Both the position numbers and the translations under genes were made by a program. This document shows positions 1 through 5,819 of a stretch of 6,649 nucleotides of DNA, in pieces; the stretch's first letter is position 1; each line of letters starts with the position of its first letter. The notes beneath the pieces are model-generated. The model was not told where the DNA came from. It worked only from the letters and a program-made list of their open reading frames with translations, and did not search any database. Source of the stretch: Nitrospira sp. (GTDB lineage: Bacteria; Nitrospirota; JACRHL01). The DNA lies in the NCBI GenBank assembly GCA_026994095.1, contig JALWRU010000191.1:1-6649 (forward strand). The letters are read 5' to 3'.

Positions 1-1111
1 GGTGCTGGTCGGCGGCGTTGGCACCGGTCACTGCGTCGGTCAAGGCCGCCACCATCGGGTCGATCACCCGCTGGATGCCCTGTAACCCCACCGGCCCGGA
101 AAAGCCCACCGGCCCGCCGGTGCCCGTTAAAATCTGCTCATCAGTGGCCAGGGTCAGTTCGGTGACTCCCAGCACATTGGCCAGCTTTACCTCGTTGAGG
201 GTGCGATCGCCGCGCACCAGCGCCGCCACCAGCCGACCCGGTTTACCGTTGTGTTCAGGCAGCGCAAAGATCAAGGTTTTGATCAACCGCTCCGGGGCGA
301 TATTCAGATGCCCTGCAACCTCTTCGACCGTGTGCAGGGCCGGGGTGTCAACCGTAATCATTTCAGGGGTGTCGACCGGCTCGGGTGCCGCCACGCTGGC
401 CACCGCCTTCTCTGCGTTGGCGGCGTAGTCGCAGTTGTTGCAGAACACCACCTCGTCTTCACCAGAGTCGGTCAGCACCATGAATTCGTGCGACAGGTTG
501 CCACCGATCTGGCCCGAATCTGCCTCCACCGCCCGGTAGGTAAACCCCAACCGGCTGAAGATCCTGTGGTAGGCAGCACGCATGGTTTCGTAGGTGGCCT
601 CCGCCGACGGGACATCCGCGTCGAAGCTGTAGCCGTCTTTCATGATGAACTCGCGGCCCCTCATCAGGCCAAAACGCGGGCGGATCTCATCCCGGAACTT
701 GGTCTGGATCTGAAACAGATTGAGCGGTAGTTCCTTGTAGGAGCGGACTTCGTCACGCACCAGATCGGTGATGACCTCCTCATGGGTAGGGCCGAGGCAA
801 AACTCCCGCTGGTGGCGATCACGAAAGCGCAGCAACTCCTTGCCGTACTGCTCCCAGCGACCGGTCTCCTGCCACAGTTCCGCCGGTTGGGCCGCCGGCA
901 TGCGAATCTCCTGCGCGCCGGCGTTTGCCATCTCTTCGCGTACCACCCGCTCCACCTTTTGCACCGCGCGCCACCCCAGTGGCAGGTAGTTATAGATGCC
1001 AGCGGCTACCCGGCGAATCATGCCCGCGCGCACCATCAGCCGGTGGCTGGCAATCTCGGCATCGGAAGGGTCGTCGCGCAGGGTGGGGATAAACAAGGCG
1101 GAGAAGCGCAT
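1..1111 (-). CDS. proS: Prolyl-tRNA synthetase, N-terminal 370 residues (runs off the window)
   Basis: Class II aminoacyl-tRNA synthetase that attaches proline to tRNA-Pro in the cytoplasm. The frame stays open from the ATG at 1111 to the left edge, giving 370 codons. The bacterial enzyme is about 570 residues, so roughly 200 C-terminal residues, including class II motif 3 and the anticodon-binding domain, lie outside. Visible landmarks are ESGRWEQYG-like QETGRWEQYG at 81-90, GPTHEEVITD at 108-117, and the motif 2 region FRDEIRPRFGLMR at 139-151 followed by REFIMKD at 153-159. From about residue 224 begins the inserted editing (INS) domain that hydrolyses mischarged Ala-tRNA-Pro; K278 matches its functional lysine in the E. 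coli enzyme. C224 and C227 form a CxxC of unknown role. The start matches the family N-terminus (MRxS...TL), yet no Shine-Dalgarno precedes it; the upstream bases are pyrimidine-rich. It lies 47 nt behind ispG on the same strand and is probably cotranscribed with it. Confidence 0.97.
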   Translation of the reverse strand, partial: MRFSALFIPTLRDDPSDAEIASHRLMVRAGMIRRVAAGIYNYLPLGWRAVQKVERVVREEMANAGAQEIRMPAAQPAELWQETGRWEQYGKELLRFRDRHQREFCLGPTHEEVITDLVRDEVRSYKELPLNLFQIQTKFRDEIRPRFGLMRGREFIMKDGYSFDADVPSAEATYETMRAAYHRIFSRLGFTYRAVEADSGQIGGNLSHEFMVLTDSGEDEVVFCNNCDYAANAEKAVASVAAPEPVDTPEMITVDTPALHTVEEVAGHLNIAPERLIKTLIFALPEHNGKPGRLVAALVRGDRTLNEVKLANVLGVTELTLATDEQILTGTGGPVGFSGPVGLQGIQRVIDPMVAALTDAVTGANAADQH

Positions 1112-1158
1112 AGGGTGGGGTACTCAAAAAAATTGGAGCGAAATCAGGCGGCAGGTCG

Positions 1159-2274
1159 TCAGGCGGGTGGGGAGGCAAGCATCTTCAGGGGGGAGTCGTC
1201 CTGTTGGCGTTTCTGCTCGGCCATGGCGATGGCCCGGTCCACCAGCAGGTCGATCAATTCGGACTCTGGCACCTTGTGTTTCAGGCGGCCTTCTTCAAAC
1301 AGAATGCCGTGGTCATGGCCCCCGGCGATACCAATATCAGCCTCTTTGCCCTCGCCGATGCCGTTGACGACACAGCCGAGAATGGCCACGTCCAGCGGTT
1401 CACGGATATGGGCCAGCCGCTTCTCTACCTCGCGGGCGATCTTGATCACGTCAATCTCCAGCCGTCCGCAGGTGGGGCAGGAGATCACATTCACCCCCCG
1501 GTGGCGCAGGCCCAGGCTCTTCAAAATCTCAAAGCCGACCCGCACCTCTTCACGAGGGTCCGCCGACAGGGAGACCCGCAGGGTATCGCCGATGCCCTGG
1601 GCCAGCAGAATGCCCATGGCCACGCCGGTCTTGACACTACCGGTCTCCAGTGTGCCCGACTCGGTTACGCCCAGATGGACCGGGATGTCGGACACCGCCG
1701 AGAACTGCTGATAGGCGTCGATCATCAGGGTCGGGTGGGAGGCCTTTAGCGACACCTTGATATCAAAAAAATTCAGGTCTTCAAGTATACGTACATGCCG
1801 CTGGGCCGACTCCACCATGGCTTCGGCGGTGGGAAAGCCGTACTTTTCCAGCAGGTCGGCCTCCAGCGAGCCGCCGTTGACACCAATGCGGATGGGCACC
1901 CCCCGGTCCTTGCAGGCGGCCACCACCTCGCGCACCTTTTCATCGGAGCCGATGTTGCCCGGATTGAGGCGCAGACAGTCGATGCCACTTGCGACGGCGG
2001 TCAACGCCAGCCGGTGGTCAAAATGAATATCGGCAATCAGCGGGATCGGGCTCTGGTTGCGAATCTCCCCCAGCGCGGCTGCCGCCTCCTGATCGACTAC
2101 TGCCACCCGTACCAGTTCGCAACCGACCTCGGCCAAACCGTTGATTTCGGTGATGGTGCCGGTGATGTCACGGGTGTCGCAGACCGTCATGGACTGTACG
2201 CTGACCGGGGCGTCGCCACCGATGAGCACCCCGCCGACGTTGATCTGGCGTGTTTTTCTACGAGAAATTTCCAT
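1159..2274 (-). CDS. ispG: 4-hydroxy-3-methylbut-2-enyl diphosphate synthase
   Basis: Reduces MEcPP to HMBPP, the penultimate MEP-pathway step, using a 4Fe-4S cluster and flavodoxin or ferredoxin electrons in the cytoplasm. The frame extends to a TTG at 2280 (373 residues), but the ATG at 2274 (371 residues) is preferred because a weak GTAAG lies at a suitable distance from it. The length fits the short bacterial form (E. coli 372). In 373-residue numbering, the TIM-barrel part holds VQSMT at 28-32, ADIHFDHRLAL at 83-93 and LNPGNIG at 105-111. The cluster ligands are C268 and C271 (SCPTCGR) and C303 in GCVVNGIGE, with the conserved Glu at 310. Two departures stand out: Ile308 where NGPGE is usual, and VCDTRD at 33-38 where most relatives have NTxTxD. 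Downstream proS follows after 47 nt, and the malic enzyme gene diverges upstream. A second in-frame TGA lies five codons past the stop. Confidence 0.97.
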   Translation of the reverse strand: MEISRRKTRQINVGGVLIGGDAPVSVQSMTVCDTRDITGTITEINGLAEVGCELVRVAVVDQEAAAALGEIRNQSPIPLIADIHFDHRLALTAVASGIDCLRLNPGNIGSDEKVREVVAACKDRGVPIRIGVNGGSLEADLLEKYGFPTAEAMVESAQRHVRILEDLNFFDIKVSLKASHPTLMIDAYQQFSAVSDIPVHLGVTESGTLETGSVKTGVAMGILLAQGIGDTLRVSLSADPREEVRVGFEILKSLGLRHRGVNVISCPTCGRLEIDVIKIAREVEKRLAHIREPLDVAILGCVVNGIGEGKEADIGIAGGHDHGILFEEGRLKHKVPESELIDLLVDRAIAMAEQKRQQDDSPLKMLASPPA

Positions 2275-2375
2275 TGTCAATATCTTACATGAATTATGGG
2301 GTTGGCCGATAGGTAGGCGAGCCTGTGGCGTGAGGCAGATGAGTCGGTCTGAGCCGTCATTGTCGTCTGTCTGGA

Positions 2376-2400
2376 GGGTAGGCGCCAGCGGTGCCTGCCT
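2376..2400. promoter_or_regulatory. Imperfect hairpin between divergent ispG and malic enzyme genes
   Basis: Positions 2376-2386 pair with 2390-2400 around a three-base AGC loop. This gives 11 consecutive pairs, three of them G-T; the core is GGCGCC against GGTGCC. On the plus strand it is followed by an A-run (2412-2418) rather than a T-run, and on the minus strand the T-run precedes the stem, so it does not fit an intrinsic terminator in either direction. It lies just upstream of the candidate malic enzyme promoter, which would suit an operator, but no regulator is indicated by the sequence. It may also be a chance structure in GC-rich DNA. Confidence 0.35.
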
Positions 2401-2431
2401 GTCCGTTCGTCAAAAAAACGCGATAGGGTAG

Positions 2432-2440
2432 TACTATAAA
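2432..2440 (+). promoter_or_regulatory. Candidate -10 region for the malic enzyme gene
   Basis: The bases TACTATAAA include TATAAA at 2435-2440, which matches five of six bases of the sigma70 -10 consensus and is the most AT-rich spot in the divergent gap apart from an A-run. No good -35 box lies 16-18 bp upstream; the best candidates, around 2407-2414, match about half of TTGACA. A transcript starting near 2447 would have a leader of about 85 nt before the GTG at 2533, or would be almost leaderless if the ATG at 2449 were used. Confidence 0.3.
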
Positions 2441-2520
2441 GACCTGTCATGGAGCCGGGCAATGTGACCGGGACGGGAGTTGCAAGGGTCCACCCGCAAA
2501 TGGCAGATGTGATCCAACAA

Positions 2521-2527
2521 GGGGGAG
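2521..2527 (+). promoter_or_regulatory. Strong Shine-Dalgarno that sets the malic enzyme start at GTG 2533
   Basis: A purine run, GGGGGAG, ends five bases before the in-frame GTG at 2533-2535. It is the strongest ribosome-binding site in the window. The upstream in-frame ATGs at 2449 and 2500 lack a comparable site at proper spacing. The 28 residues they would add show no ACT-domain features, so the GTG is the better start. Confidence 0.7.
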
Positions 2528-2532
2528 TTACG

Positions 2533-3972
2533 GTGAAGCAGGGCAAGGACAATACCACCAGTAGTGGCGCGGTGGGTGCAAGCCATATCATTACCATTCG
2601 GGTGCTGCTGGCCAGCCGAACACGGGTCACCGGCGAGGTAGTCCTGGCCATTGGCGATGCGGAGGGCTGTGTGCTGGGGATGGACTTCGTCGCCAGCACC
2701 GATGAGGGACAACTGCGTGACATCACCGTGGAGACCCGCAACGTCGACCATGCGGACCGGGTAGTGGCGGCCATCTCCGAACTGGATGACGTCACCGTTC
2801 AACAGGTATCCGACCTGACTTTTTTGATGCATTTGGGTGGCAAAATCGAGGTCACCAACAAGGTGCCCTTAAAAACCCGTGAAGATTTGTCCCGTGCTTA
2901 CACCCCCGGTGTGGCACGGGTATGTGAGGCCATTGCCGCCAACCCGGATGACGCCTATAACCTGACCATCAAACGCAATATGGTGGCGGTTGTCACCGAC
3001 GGCACCGCCGTGCTGGGGCTGGGGGATATCGGCCCTGCTGCGGCCATGCCGGTGATGGAAGGCAAGGCCATGCTGTTTAAGGAATTTGCCGGGGTGGATG
3101 CCTTCCCTATCTGCCTGGACACCAAAGACCCGGAAGAGATCATCCGTACCGTACGCCTGCTGGCACCGGTATTCGGCGGGATCAATCTGGAAGATATCTC
3201 CGCACCGCGCTGTTTCGAGGTTGAGGAGCGGCTCAAAAAAGAGCTGGATATCCCGGTGTTTCACGACGATCAGCACGGCACCGCAGTGGTGGTCCTGGCT
3301 GCCTTGATCAATGCCCTGAAGGTGGTGGGCAAACCGATGGAGTCGATCAAGGTGGTGGTGAGCGGGATCGGCGCCGCCGGAGTGGCCTGCACCAAAATGA
3401 TGATGCGTGCCGGGGTGCAGCACTTTGTGGGTGTAGACCGTACCGGTACGCTGTATGAGGGCCGCACCGAGAAGATGAACGACCTTAAGCACTGGTATGC
3501 CAACCACACCAACAAACGGGCGCTGAAGGGCACTCTGGCCGATGCGGTCAAGGGGGCCGACCTGTTTTTAGGGGTCTCTTCCGGCGGGCTGTTGACGACG
3601 GAGATGGTCGATACCATGGCCACCGACCCGATTATCTTTGCGCTGGCCAACCCCAGCCCGGAGATCATGCCCGAGGACGCTGCTGGTCACGCCCGCATCA
3701 TCGCCACCGGCCGTTCGGACTATGCCAACCAGATCAACAATGTGCTCTGTTTCCCCGGTATTTTTCGAGGGGCGCTGGACTGTCGCGCCTCACAGGTGAA
3801 CGAAGAGATGAAACTGGCAGCGGCTCAGGCCATTGCCAGTGTGATCGGTGACGATGAACTGTGTGAAGACTACATTATTCCCAGTACCTTCAACCGTCAG
3901 GTGGCCCCGCAAGTCGCCGAGGCAGTAGTGGAGGCAGCCCATCAGACTGGCGTTGCCCGGCGGGAGCGCTAA
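2533..3972 (+). CDS. Malic enzyme (malate dehydrogenase, decarboxylating) with N-terminal ACT domain
   Basis: Oxidatively decarboxylates malate to pyruvate and CO2 with reduction of NAD(P), in the cytoplasm. Starting at the GTG, the protein has 479 residues. An ACT-like domain spans about 18-97. It runs into the signature HLGGKIEV and LSRAYTPGVARV, with catalytic Tyr123. Catalytic Lys178 is in MEGKAMLFK; metal ligands are E220 and D221 (NLEDI) and D245/D246 (FHDDQHGT). The dinucleotide-binding loop GIGAAG is at 278-283, with D302 at the end of the next strand, hinting at NAD preference (inference). NPSPE starts at 373 and NQINN at 399. There is no phosphotransacetylase-like C-terminal domain, so it is the short bacterial form. 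The usual Pro-Gly of the ACT ligand loop is replaced by Thr30-Arg31, so allosteric control may differ. A longer form from the ATG at 2449 (507 residues) is possible. The lipoprotein gene follows after 41 nt without a terminator. Confidence 0.95.
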   Translation: MKQGKDNTTSSGAVGASHIITIRVLLASRTRVTGEVVLAIGDAEGCVLGMDFVASTDEGQLRDITVETRNVDHADRVVAAISELDDVTVQQVSDLTFLMHLGGKIEVTNKVPLKTREDLSRAYTPGVARVCEAIAANPDDAYNLTIKRNMVAVVTDGTAVLGLGDIGPAAAMPVMEGKAMLFKEFAGVDAFPICLDTKDPEEIIRTVRLLAPVFGGINLEDISAPRCFEVEERLKKELDIPVFHDDQHGTAVVVLAALINALKVVGKPMESIKVVVSGIGAAGVACTKMMMRAGVQHFVGVDRTGTLYEGRTEKMNDLKHWYANHTNKRALKGTLADAVKGADLFLGVSSGGLLTTEMVDTMATDPIIFALANPSPEIMPEDAAGHARIIATGRSDYANQINNVLCFPGIFRGALDCRASQVNEEMKLAAAQAIASVIGDDELCEDYIIPSTFNRQVAPQVAEAVVEAAHQTGVARRER

Positions 3973-4013
3973 CGACTTTGCGGAGCGGCCCTGTCAATAG
4001 AACCGGGATTGGT

Positions 4014-4595
4014 GTGAGGATCATCGGTGCGGTGTTGTGCCTGGTAGGGCTGGCTGGTTGTGCGCTGCCAAGTGGCCAGTGGCGTTGGCCCTATGTGCCG
4101 ATGACCGAGTCGCCCTCAGCGGCATCGGTGCCCAGCGAAGAAGCCATGGAGACCGTGGAACGGCTGTTGGGGGAAGACCGCCCGGACGGACTGATACGCA
4201 CCCTGCGGCAGGTACAGTCGAAGGCCGGAGAAGACGAAACCCTGTATCAATTGGGCCTGCTGCTGCTGACCCCTCGGGTGGGGGACTTTCAAGGGGCCCA
4301 GGAGGCCATGACCCTGCTGCTCGCACGCTATCCGGACAGCCCCCGAAAGCGCTCTGCAGAGGCGGTGGCGCGGTTGCTCAAAACCTTGGAAAAGACCAAC
4401 AAAAGCCTGTCAAAAATGGGCGTGGAGAACCGGGTGCTACGGAGCAAGGTGCGCGCCATTCAGGCCGATATGGAGCGCATCGTCAATATCGATCTGGAGA
4501 CCGAACGGCAACGGCTGGTCGATACCCCTGATGAGCCGGTCGGCGAGCCCATCGAGGTAGTTCCGCCGGAACAGTCACCCGACTCGTTACGCTGA
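4014..4595 (+). CDS. Small lipoprotein with TPR-like helices and a coiled coil, function unknown
   Basis: I do not recognise a characterised family with confidence. From the GTG at 4014 the protein has 193 residues and begins with an ideal lipoprotein signal: MR, a hydrophobic stretch at 3-14, and lipobox LAGC with the acylated Cys at 16. Ala follows the Cys, so by the E. coli +2 rule the protein should go to the outer membrane. Residues 42-120 look helical and TPR-like (LYQLGLLLL, then AMTLLLARYPDSP, a pattern seen in YbgF/CpoB-like repeats). Residues about 118-168 are charged and coiled-coil-like, ending in NIDLETERQR, which loosely recalls QseG-type lipoproteins paired with sensor kinases. 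The tail after 170 is acidic and proline-rich. A TTG start at 3978 would add 12 residues before the signal; the GTG has a GGGA at better spacing. It lies 41 nt behind the malic enzyme gene and is probably cotranscribed. Confidence 0.85.
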   Translation: MRIIGAVLCLVGLAGCALPSGQWRWPYVPMTESPSAASVPSEEAMETVERLLGEDRPDGLIRTLRQVQSKAGEDETLYQLGLLLLTPRVGDFQGAQEAMTLLLARYPDSPRKRSAEAVARLLKTLEKTNKSLSKMGVENRVLRSKVRAIQADMERIVNIDLETERQRLVDTPDEPVGEPIEVVPPEQSPDSLR

Positions 4596-4614
4596 CCGAT
4601 ACGGCCAGGCCGGG
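4596..4614. other. Convergent 19-nt junction with a short palindrome
   Basis: The lipoprotein gene (plus) and cysE (minus) end only 19 nt apart. The gap contains the perfect palindrome CGGCCAGGCCG (4602-4612), a five-base stem with a one-base centre. No T-run follows on either strand, so a canonical intrinsic terminator is not supported. Termination may rely on Rho, or transcripts may overlap at their 3' ends. Confidence 0.4.
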
Positions 4615-5301
4615 CTATTCGTCAGCGGGCGGAGTCGTGCTGGACGGCTGCTGCTTGTGCAACTCGTCTTTGAGCGCCGCCACCTCGTTGTAGAGCGCGT
4701 GGATTCGCTCCATGGTCGGGTCGGGCATCTCCGAATGGTTGAGTTTGGTTTCCGGGTGCTCTTTGGCCACCTTATGGATCATGCGGCCGGGGATACCCAC
4801 CACCGTGCTGTTGTCCGGTACCGGTTTGAGTACCACCGAGTTGGCCCCTACCCGCACGTTGCAACCCAGTTCGATATTGCCCAATACCTTGGCCCCGGCT
4901 CCCACCACCACATGGTCACGCAGGGTGGGGTGGCGCTTGCCCCGGTCCTTGCCGGTGCCCCCCAGGGTGACGCCCTGATAGAGCGATACGTGGTGGCCGA
5001 TCTGGGTGGTTTCACCAATCACCACCCCCATGCCGTGATCGATGAAAAAGTCGCTACCGATCTGCGCCCCCGGGTGGATCTCGATACCGGTGATCCAGCG
5101 CGAAAGCTGAGAGATCAGGCGCGGCAAAAATGGCACCCGCCGGGTGAGCAGCCAGTGGGCCAGCCGGTGGGCCACCACCGCATGCCAGCCGGAGTAGAGC
5201 AAAAAGACCTCTAACCGGCTTGTCGCTGCCGGGTCGCGCTCGAATACGCAGTTAAAGTCCCGCCGGATATGTTGTAACAGGGAGAAGGTGCGGGCACTCA
5301 T
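4615..5301 (-). CDS. cysE: Serine O-acetyltransferase, short form
   Basis: Acetylates serine with acetyl-CoA to O-acetylserine, the first committed step of cysteine synthesis, in the cytoplasm. The 228-residue protein starts at the ATG at 5301. That ATG overlaps the ispF stop as ATGA and is preceded by GGGGA seven bases upstream; the frame stays open further upstream (to 5346), but only inside ispF. It is the short Bacillus-like type, lacking much of the N-terminal helical domain of the 273-residue E. coli enzyme. From about residue 73 it shows the left-handed beta-helix hexapeptide pattern. The catalytic pair is likely E74 (GIEIHPGA) and H89 (IDHGMG), with H124 in GKRHPT; GVTLGGTGKDRGK at 110-122 and VVGIPGRM at 167-174 are family signatures. 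The tail ends PPADE, without the terminal Ile that docks E. coli CysE into cysteine synthase. It is last in ispD-ispF-cysE. Confidence 0.96.
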   Translation of the reverse strand: MSARTFSLLQHIRRDFNCVFERDPAATSRLEVFLLYSGWHAVVAHRLAHWLLTRRVPFLPRLISQLSRWITGIEIHPGAQIGSDFFIDHGMGVVIGETTQIGHHVSLYQGVTLGGTGKDRGKRHPTLRDHVVVGAGAKVLGNIELGCNVRVGANSVVLKPVPDNSTVVGIPGRMIHKVAKEHPETKLNHSEMPDPTMERIHALYNEVAALKDELHKQQPSSTTPPADE

Positions 5302-5798
5302 CCGCTGATCCCCATTGGAGTGGGCGAGTTGGGCTCCAGCAGGCACACCGCCTGTACGGCGATGCCCTCCTCCCGGCCCAGACTGCCCAGTTTTTCGTGG
5401 GTGGTGGCCTTAATGTTGACCCGCCCGTCCGAGGTGGCCAGCGCGGCTGCCAGATTGTGGGCCATGCGCTCAATGTGGGGGGCCATTTTGGGAGACTGGG
5501 CGATGATGGTGGCATCGACGTTGCCGATCCGGTAGCCCTGTCCAGCCATCAACCCGGTGACGTGGCGCAGCAGATCGAGGCTGTTGGCACCCGCGTAAGC
5601 CGGGTCGGTATCGGGAAAGTGGCGCCCCAGATCCCCCAGTCCGAGCGCGCCCAGCACGGCGTCGCACACCGCATGGGTGAGGGCGTCCGCATCCGAGTGC
5701 CCCAACAGCCCCTTGTGATGGGGGATGGTCACCCCGCCCAGCACCAGCGGGCGCTCGGCAACCAGCGCATGAATGTCGTAACCGCTACCTATTCGCAC
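5298..5798 (-). CDS. ispF: 2-C-methyl-D-erythritol 2,4-cyclodiphosphate synthase
   Basis: Cyclises CDP-ME 2-phosphate to MEcPP with release of CMP, the fifth MEP-pathway step, as a cytoplasmic trimer. The 166-residue protein has the full family pattern: metal ligands D8 and H10 in GSGYDIH and H42 in the following helix, HSDAD at 34-38, FPDTDP at 61-66, DATIIAQSPKM at about 95-105, and ATTHEKLGSLGREEGIA near the C-terminus. It is slightly longer than E. coli IspF (159) through a Pro/Gly-rich tail that overlaps the cysE start. The start is GTG at 5798 (V-R-I-G in place of M-R-I-G), with AAGG five bases upstream. The gene lies 21 nt behind ispD and overlaps cysE by four bases (ATGA), which suggests translational coupling. 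Confidence 0.97.
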   Translation of the reverse strand: MRIGSGYDIHALVAERPLVLGGVTIPHHKGLLGHSDADALTHAVCDAVLGALGLGDLGRHFPDTDPAYAGANSLDLLRHVTGLMAGQGYRIGNVDATIIAQSPKMAPHIERMAHNLAAALATSDGRVNIKATTHEKLGSLGREEGIAVQAVCLLEPNSPTPMGISG

Positions 5799-5819
5799 AA
5801 CCGCCTTACCTGTATATCG

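Noticed and set aside
18..730. Plus-strand open frames opposite proS
   Set aside because: The minus-strand frame matches ProRS along its whole length; the opposite-strand frames are shadows with no domain signals.
1112..1158. T-run (seven bases on the coding strand) between ispG and proS as an intrinsic terminator
   Set aside because: No GC-rich inverted repeat precedes the T-run, so cotranscription of ispG and proS remains the simpler reading.
2275..2280. Perfect TTGACA on the minus strand just before the ispG ATG, as a -35 box
   Set aside because: A -10 element 17 bp downstream would lie inside the ispG coding region, and none is seen there; it is most likely coincidental.
2407..2412. TTGACG on the minus strand as a -35 box for ispG
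   Set aside because: The expected -10 position falls in the GC-rich hairpin and reads GCTGGC, which does not fit.
2277..2832. Overlapping minus-strand open frames opposite the malic enzyme 5' end (132 and 172 codons)
   Set aside because: They are antisense to a clear coding region and the divergent gap, their products resemble no family, and GC-rich third-position bias readily opens such frames.
4037..4531. 164-codon plus-strand frame inside the lipoprotein gene
   Set aside because: It is an alternative frame rich in Arg and Gly with no signal or domain, whereas the chosen frame has a clear lipobox and helical pattern.
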